Positions 59,901-64,000 of a stretch of 64,000 nt of DNA are shown one piece after another. How positions within the stretch are numbered: position 1 is the first letter of the stretch; every line of letters begins with the position of its first letter. Position numbers and translations under genes: made by a program. The stretch covers positions 806,001-870,000 of the forward strand of contig CACVBU010000570.1 of NCBI GenBank assembly GCA_902728285.1. The letters run 5' to 3'. The notes beneath the pieces were generated by a model. That model saw nothing but the letters and a program-made list of their open reading frames with translations, was not told the DNA's origin and did not search any database. The DNA comes from Clytia hemisphaerica (taxonomy: Eukaryota > Cnidaria > Hydrozoa > Leptothecata > Clytiidae).

Positions 59901-62900
59901 GTCTGCATCAGTGCAAACACTTTTCAAAAGATGTATGTAAGGTAAAACTGCATGTGGAAAACATCTTTTGGCAGACTTCAACAATAAACCTATACCACCA
60001 GTTTGATCCTCCATAAGAAAAAGTGACGACAGAATTGGTTCTTCAAGCACTTTACTTGCTATCTCGATGAGATTCTAAAGAAACAGTTTTTGAAAAGGTT
60101 TTTGAATAACAAATTATTACAAAAGAAAGTATTATGAATACCACAATGCAATTTCTTTTAAAAACTGAAGTGAACAGGAGTTTCAATAAGAAAAATTGGT
60201 TGAAAACCAATGTCATTTTTTAATGCTCAATTTATCTGATACATGAAGCAACATTCAAAGCGCACTCTTTTTGTAGCTTTGAAGTTACAATATTTAAGGG
60301 GAACAAAACATACCTTAAAGTCTCCCAATGTGTCTTCTTGAAACACTTTGAGAACCATGCTAACAAGAATGTAAACGTGTGATTTAAGGAGGCATGAAAC
60401 ACCGTCACCTAGCTTCTTATATGATGGGAAATCAAGGATATGCCGCAAGTACAACATGACATTACATCTCATCGCTGATTCACCAAAATGTGCTGTGAGC
60501 TATAAAAATAATAAGGTCATAATTTGGTCTGATCGGAAAACCTTTCTGTCATAAAATCATACAAAAACTGATAAAGAGCCTATTGAAAAGAATATTTGTA
60601 AAATTTTTGGTCATACTTATGAGGGACGAGTAGACTTACATGTTTTTCATCCTGAGGGAGGCACATATGCCTGAAGATTGTCCATGCAATTAACACTGGT
60701 CCTTGTTGCTCCATATCATCCCATGAATACAATAACTTGTCAATTTTCTATGATAAAAAAGCAGTCCGTCATCTTTATTGTAAATAACATATCCTAGACA
60801 CTCATGTCAATTTTCTATAAGAAAAGCGCATACATCAACTTTATTTTCAAGGCACATGCCATACACAAACAATTCCACTAAAGAATTTGTCACTACAATG
60901 CTCAAAATAACGATTTCAAGTGGGTCGGACAATATGTCCGATCAGGGTTGCTTTAGCTTAAAAATTATGATTTTCTGGTCAGACAAGAAGCTATTTGGGT
61001 CGGACAATGTCCGATGTTCGACTGTTATTTCAAGCCCTGTCACTATAACAAACAAAATAGTTTCCCGTCTTCTCAACAGCTGAGTCTTGTTATACATGAA
61101 ATTAGTTCACCTAAGTTAAAGTGATAATTTTGAAACAGGGGAATAATTTTTATAGACTTGAATGATCAACTCACTGTTCAAACCAATGATACTGATTTCA
61201 AAAACCTGTGTTTCATTTATTTGTAAAATTGAGAACAAGTAAGAACAACACACGTGCGTGAAAACCACCTACCTTCCAGTTTTCATTTTGAAGAAGACTG
61301 TGGTCTTTAATCTCACTGAAAATGAAGTAAAGTACATGGTAAGAAAACTTTTACTCTAAGATATAATGAGTGGTGATCAAAACTAATGGAGCTGATTATA
61401 ATTAAAATTCAACAAATTTTCTAAACATTGATCTTTACCTTATATCTTCTGCGGTTGTTTTCCTTATGACCTCCAGGTCAATCCCTTCGACCAAAATCAT
61501 AGATGATATCAACCTATAAAAAAACAATCAATTAGGTTTGTATGGTCAAAAGACGTAGGGCAGACCATAATTTTTTAGTGACAAGGCAAAAAGGGGTCTT
61601 ACTCAAACTTTTGTATTTGTACCAAACCATTCAAGGTCAACAACTTTTGATTGACTTGACTCGTCCCAAAGTGATGTCTCTTAATAAGAAAAAAAGGCAG
61701 TGAAAAATAATTCAAGTAAAAGAGAAAGGAAATGGCTATTGGTGTACGCAATCATTCTAAATGTAAATTAATACCTTTTTTAAGCAGAGAAGAATCAGAA
61801 ATAGTTTTTGATACACTTACCCTAAACAATAACGCAAGATCTTGAAAAATATCAAATGGCATCTCAAAATCTTTGTAATAAAGAAACAAGATTTCAGCCA
61901 GTTCACACTAAAAGAAAAAAGAAGAAGAGATGTGGTAATTGTATCTAAACAACTTTCAAAATTAAATCAAATTAATGAAAAACGAAGAAAACTAACCATT
62001 TCTCTTGCATATTCATTTGCTCTTTCTGTTTCTGCAATTTGGTTACCCTGAATATAATTTCAAAAATAAAAAGCAATAAAATTGTTAAAAAAATGGTTAT
62101 GAGACTTATCTAAGATTAATAGCCTGAAGTTTGAAAATATTTAAAAAAAGCCCAAACGTAATGAAATTATGTGTTATTTCATTTGTCCTTGCTTTTTTCA
62201 ATGAAAAAAGTTTGATTCGAATAAATTAAGTTGAGAAATTGAAAAAAAGAAGACAATTTATTTTGACACAATCAAAAATATTTACTCTCTTTTACATGCT
62301 GAGCAAAAGCTGAGTTCAAATTTAATTGTGTTTGTATCTGAGTGTTACCTTTATTGCCACGTGATTTGCAGGCCTTTTGAGAAGTTGCTTAATCTGTTCG
62401 ATAATCTGAAATAAAAAAATAGCCTCAAAATTGCGTTGTATGTAATTAGCATTTTTTAAACTACCATGAATCACTTTATTTATTTCAAAATGACATGCAG
62501 AGAAATAATAACTAACCTTCAAAGCAATATTTTTACTTGCAAGCAGATCAACAACTTTAGCAAATTCTTCCTAAAGATTTAATGGAATATAAAATTGAAA
62601 TAAAATATTTGCAAAATCAAGAAATGAAATTTGAGATTGATGATAAATACAAATGTATCAAATGTGGCTATACAGCGCTCACTTTTACTGCTATAGTACC
62701 AGGCAAGTCAAGGGTAGAGCTGATAACATTGGTAACAGTACTTACCCTGTACAGACAGCTTTCATCTTGCCAATGTGTAATGAAATATTTTATGCATTTC
62801 AGTAGAAAAAGTCGTTCTTTGTAGTAAAACTCTGATAGCTGTTAGAAAAATAAATAAATAAAAAGTAAAACGCATATTCATCTGCTAGTCGTTGGTGGGT

Positions 62901-63901
62901 GGAGTTGGGAGCAAGGAGTTGAGTCTACCTCCTTTGCCTAATTCACGTGTACAAAGTGTAGATTTTCTATTTGCCCTAGACCTGGGAGGTCAAATGCTGA
63001 GGTGTGGTGAGTGTCACACCTACTATCAGCTCCCAAAAACTTACCACTTAGATCAGATTGCCCAATCCGAGCTTCTCATATGCTGAGGAAACCCACAACC
63101 CTTTGATTGTAAGGTGAATGCTTTACCAACTGAGCTACCCGGCAACCACAATAACAGATTACTAATCATCAAAAGAAAAAACGACAAATGATTTTTTTTT
63201 TGTGATCTCACTGTGTATAAAAAAAGATCAAAATAGAGAAAATTTGATTGGTAATTCAAAAACATACTTTCAGGTAAAAACCTTCTAGCTGTGTGTCATG
63301 TTTGAGGATTGCCTGAAAATGAAACCATAAGGACTAATATAAAATTATACAGTTTAAAATAAAACATGCAGTATAAGTTATAAGTAAGACAAGATTGTTC
63401 AACAAAAATGTATGGAAAAAAGTAAGCTAACAGACATACTGTAAAGATTAAAAAACTCCTGTATTCTAACAGTATAATAAAATATATCCACAAAGATAAG
63501 ATATCATACCTGAAGTTGTGGTCCAGAGCCACGAAAATCAATTCTCAAATAATTAAGAAAAAGCTCATGGGTTTGCCATTCATCTAAATCCTAAAAATCA
63601 ATAAAAAAACATTCTTTGATTTTGATTCATTGAGCCAAATTAAGTTATTAAAAATTAATTTCTTTTATTAAATAATTATTTTTTGAAATTTCACAAAATC
63701 CAAAATTCCATAATAATTTGTCAACACAATCACTTCAGTAAAAATAATCAGTCTTTTATTGATAAAAGTAAACCACTGTAGAGCATTGTCAATGGGGAAG
63801 CTACAAAAGTAACAGTACTTACTAAAATTTTACTTAATTTCAAAATAAAAGGTTTTCTTTTAACACCAGCAGTTGATGTAATTTTTTTCTCTGATTCAGT
63901 A
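44978..63901 (-). CDS. NUP188: NUP188, inner-ring nucleoporin (39 exons, 5' end outside the window)
   Basis: NUP188 is a large alpha-solenoid scaffold of the nuclear pore inner ring that binds NUP93. Exons: 63901-63823, 63590-63510, 63312-63268, 62838-62746, 62570-62517, 62405-62349, 62047-61997, 61907-61821, 61679-61603, 61513-61439, 61315-61273, 60747-60640, 60499-60314, 60074-59889, 59473-59287, 56983-56755, 56334-56247, 55991-55600, 55313-55188, 54969-54894, 54675-54140, 53709-53655, 53519-53452, 53300-53225, 52478-52315, 52141-52005, 51703-51597, 51175-51038, 50747-50679, 50524-50456, 50244-50104, 49857-49720, 49386-49312, 49074-48929, 48571-48418, 46913-46782, 46394-46312, 45663-45534, 45184-44978. 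All phases close: 1,647 residues here (human 1,749). Landmarks: LVEGIDLE (human LVEGMDIE), LIQWNMSYSGW, GSYGNIL, KVAILEFLSSCVESQPG, TFGSLLACVNIAL and ending TYTRYLLR (human FVRHMQR). About the first 40 residues lie past 64000. Confidence 0.93.
45795..46015. mobile_element. Palindromic MITE in a NUP188 intron
   Basis: The left arm is TGGGCTTTTCCAGAAAAAAT then CCGTTCATGGGGGGTGGAGG. The right arm (minus strand) is TGGGCTTTTCCAGAAAAAAT then TCGTTCATAGGGGGTGGAGG. That is about 42 bp with two mismatches. The interior carries repeated CCCCTGGACA motifs in both orientations. Flanking CTTGTAA/CTTGTGCAT sequences also partly pair. No clear target duplication was seen. Confidence 0.7.
46480..46640. repeat. 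17-bp tandem repeat next to a DNA-transposon end
   Basis: TTAGAAGTGTCCACTAA and close variants repeat about 7-8 times. It begins just after CAGTGGAACCTCTTATTAGC (46447-46466), which resembles the terminal repeat of pogo/Tigger-type elements. The array probably grew from that element's inner sequence, since the TTAGTGTCCGCTAATTAGAAG unit is continuous with it. It is intronic in NUP188. Confidence 0.7.
47226..48125. repeat. Foldback locus with a tandem array in each arm
   Basis: The left arm (47240-47625) is about five and a half copies of a 67-69 bp unit containing CTTGTGTTCTCCGTGTTCTT then GTGTCC. The right arm (47650-48115) is seven to eight copies of a 60-61 bp unit containing GGACACAAGAACACAGAGAA then CACAAG, the exact complement of the left core. 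The outermost right unit (48020-48090) also matches the left unit's second half in inverse (TTAAAATTTATTTTTC). Open frames across it are repeat artefacts. It lies in the NUP188 intron between exons 35 and 36. Confidence 0.85.
48290..48390 (+). mobile_element. 5'-truncated SINE copy (ACTT-tail family)
   Basis: GTGGCACCCTCTCCTATTTT, then GTCGCCTCCGACTGCGGTCG and a TAGACTTACTTACTTAC tail match the 3' two-thirds of the SINE at 59671-59856, in opposite orientation. The tRNA-like head is missing. Its tail ends about 28 bp from the donor of NUP188 exon 35. Confidence 0.7.
48832..48885. repeat. 26-bp tandem duplication
   Basis: GCAAGCCTCCTTTCTCTTTT followed by ATATAT occurs twice back to back in the NUP188 intron between exons 34 and 35. 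It is a simple local duplication with no sign of function. Confidence 0.7.
49640..49709 (-). mobile_element. tRNA-derived SINE head (Leu-like) beside a 5' splice site
   Basis: On the minus strand GTGATGGCCAAATGGTTTAA is a clear A-box/D-arm and GGTTCGAATTCC a B box. The first seven bases pair in five positions with the segment after the B box. It starts about 10 bases past the donor of NUP188 exon 32 (49720|49719). It is more likely a SINE head or tRNA pseudogene than a functional tRNA, because the acceptor stem is imperfect. Confidence 0.55.
54110..54140 (-). other. NUP188: Duplicated splice donor of NUP188 exon 21
   Basis: A 30-bp tandem duplication covers the exon end and donor: ATGTCTATACTCAAAAACAG then GTTTACATCA, twice. 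The first donor (exon end 54140) and the second (exon end 54110) are both AG|GTTTAC and both leave phase 2, so both join exon 22 in frame (S-KTFWESV). Use of the second adds ten residues. The shorter form matches the human length better. Confidence 0.7.
57087..57537. mobile_element. Possible MITE, about 450 bp
   Basis: The left end TCAGGGTGCATACCATTTAC and the right end (minus strand) TGAGGTTGCATACCTTTTAC form an imperfect inverted repeat. The interior repeats GAGGGTTTAGC(G/C) and GCTAAACC. No clear target duplication was seen. It lies in the NUP188 intron between exons 15 and 16. Confidence 0.45.
57668..58980. mobile_element. Foldback element with ~300-bp inverted arms
   Basis: The left arm (57668-57966) and right arm (58691-58980) are near-perfect complements. 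Both contain TAAGAGCCA, GGGGCAGGTCC, CATAATGGCGGATTTATGGC and GATAGTTGACCGC (or complements). The spacer of about 720 bp has no supported coding region. It occupies most of the 2.3-kb NUP188 intron between exons 15 and 16. The target duplication is not clear. Confidence 0.82.
59671..59856 (-). mobile_element. Full-length tRNA-derived SINE with ACTT tail
   Basis: On the minus strand it starts GGGCGACCGTAGTGTAGTGG then TAGAGCATTCGGC (A box) and has GGTTGTGGGTTCAACCCC (B box). A tRNA-unrelated body of about 100 bp follows, ending TCGCCTCCGACTGTGGTCGC then AGACTTACTTACTT. TTTTTGAAAAAAA precedes it and CTTTGAAAAGAAAAA follows, a probable imperfect target duplication. It lies in the NUP188 intron between exons 14 and 15. 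A truncated relative is at 48290-48390. Confidence 0.8.
62890..63148 (-). mobile_element. tRNA-derived SINE (Val-TAC-like head)
   Basis: On the minus strand GGTTGCCGGGTAGCTCAGTT then GGTAAAGCATTCACC gives the D-arm and A box, CTTACAA the anticodon loop (TAC), and GGTTGTGGGTTTCC a decayed B box. A body of about 180 bp follows, with little similarity to the ACTT-tail SINE. It lies in the NUP188 intron between exons 3 and 4. It is not a functional tRNA: the 3' acceptor strand is absent. Confidence 0.7.
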
Positions 63902-64000
63902 CTAAAAAATATAATTTGTTTTGAAATAAGTCTTCTGTTCATATCGCATAAATTGCTTAGTTAAATTGCTAAATTAAAAAGCTTACAGTTACTACTAAGG

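Noticed and set aside
63078..63148. Working tRNA-Val gene on the minus strand
   Set aside because: The D-arm and anticodon loop look right but the B box is decayed and the acceptor 3' strand is missing; a SINE head explains it better.

Overview
This is nuclear DNA from an animal, most likely an invertebrate. It is AT-rich. Its genes are split by GT-AG introns of roughly 60 bp to 9 kb, and the gaps and introns carry tRNA-derived SINEs and many small inverted-repeat (MITE-like) elements. I cannot name the species. The protein-coding content (POT1, a BTB-Kelch protein, a doublecortin-like kinase, NUP188) is standard for metazoans. No prokaryotic or organellar signal was seen.

Layout. 1-350: possible tail of an unrecognised gene on the + strand. 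1649-4172 (+): a three-exon POT1, the single-stranded telomere DNA binding protein. 5628-4855 (-): a single-exon leucine-rich-repeat protein that converges on POT1. 12110-6837 (-): a six-exon BTB-BACK-Kelch protein, probably a Cullin-3 adaptor. 39311-19986 (-): a doublecortin-like kinase (DCLK). 63901-44978 (-): 39 exons of the nucleoporin NUP188, lacking only the extreme N-terminus, which lies past the right edge. I read each exon chain from splice sites and checked that exon lengths and codon phases agree; they close for all 39 NUP188 exons, all 6 Kelch exons and all 3 POT1 exons.

The most interesting gene is the DCLK locus. Codon phases show a modular gene with one junction after the doublecortin half. 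From that junction the transcript can either end in an intronic terminal exon, giving a kinase-less doublecortin protein with a CaaX prenylation box, or continue into the kinase exons. A separate first exon with its own ATG, in the same phase, would give a kinase-only protein. This is the vertebrate DCLK1 scheme (DCL, full-length, CPG16). As assembled, the kinase exon also carries a 5-bp tandem duplication and a 1-bp insertion, and the tail needs one further frame change.

The second point of interest is POT1. Its third OB fold appears to lack the Holliday-junction-resolvase-like insertion found in human POT1: the two cysteine pairs that flank that insertion in human are here only about 11 residues apart.

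The non-coding part is dense in mobile elements. Several MITEs have clear terminal inverted repeats and target-site duplications (TTAA, TTCAAT, GATTAG, TACAT, CTCTAA, AAAGAA). Two cases are nested, and one of these has a natural empty site 21 kb away. There are at least four tRNA-derived SINE-like sequences, a foldback locus whose two arms have each become tandem arrays (47.2-48.1 kb), and a foldback element with arms of about 300 bp (57.7-59.0 kb) inside a NUP188 intron. The protein-coding genes do not form an operon or pathway; they are ordinary neighbours.
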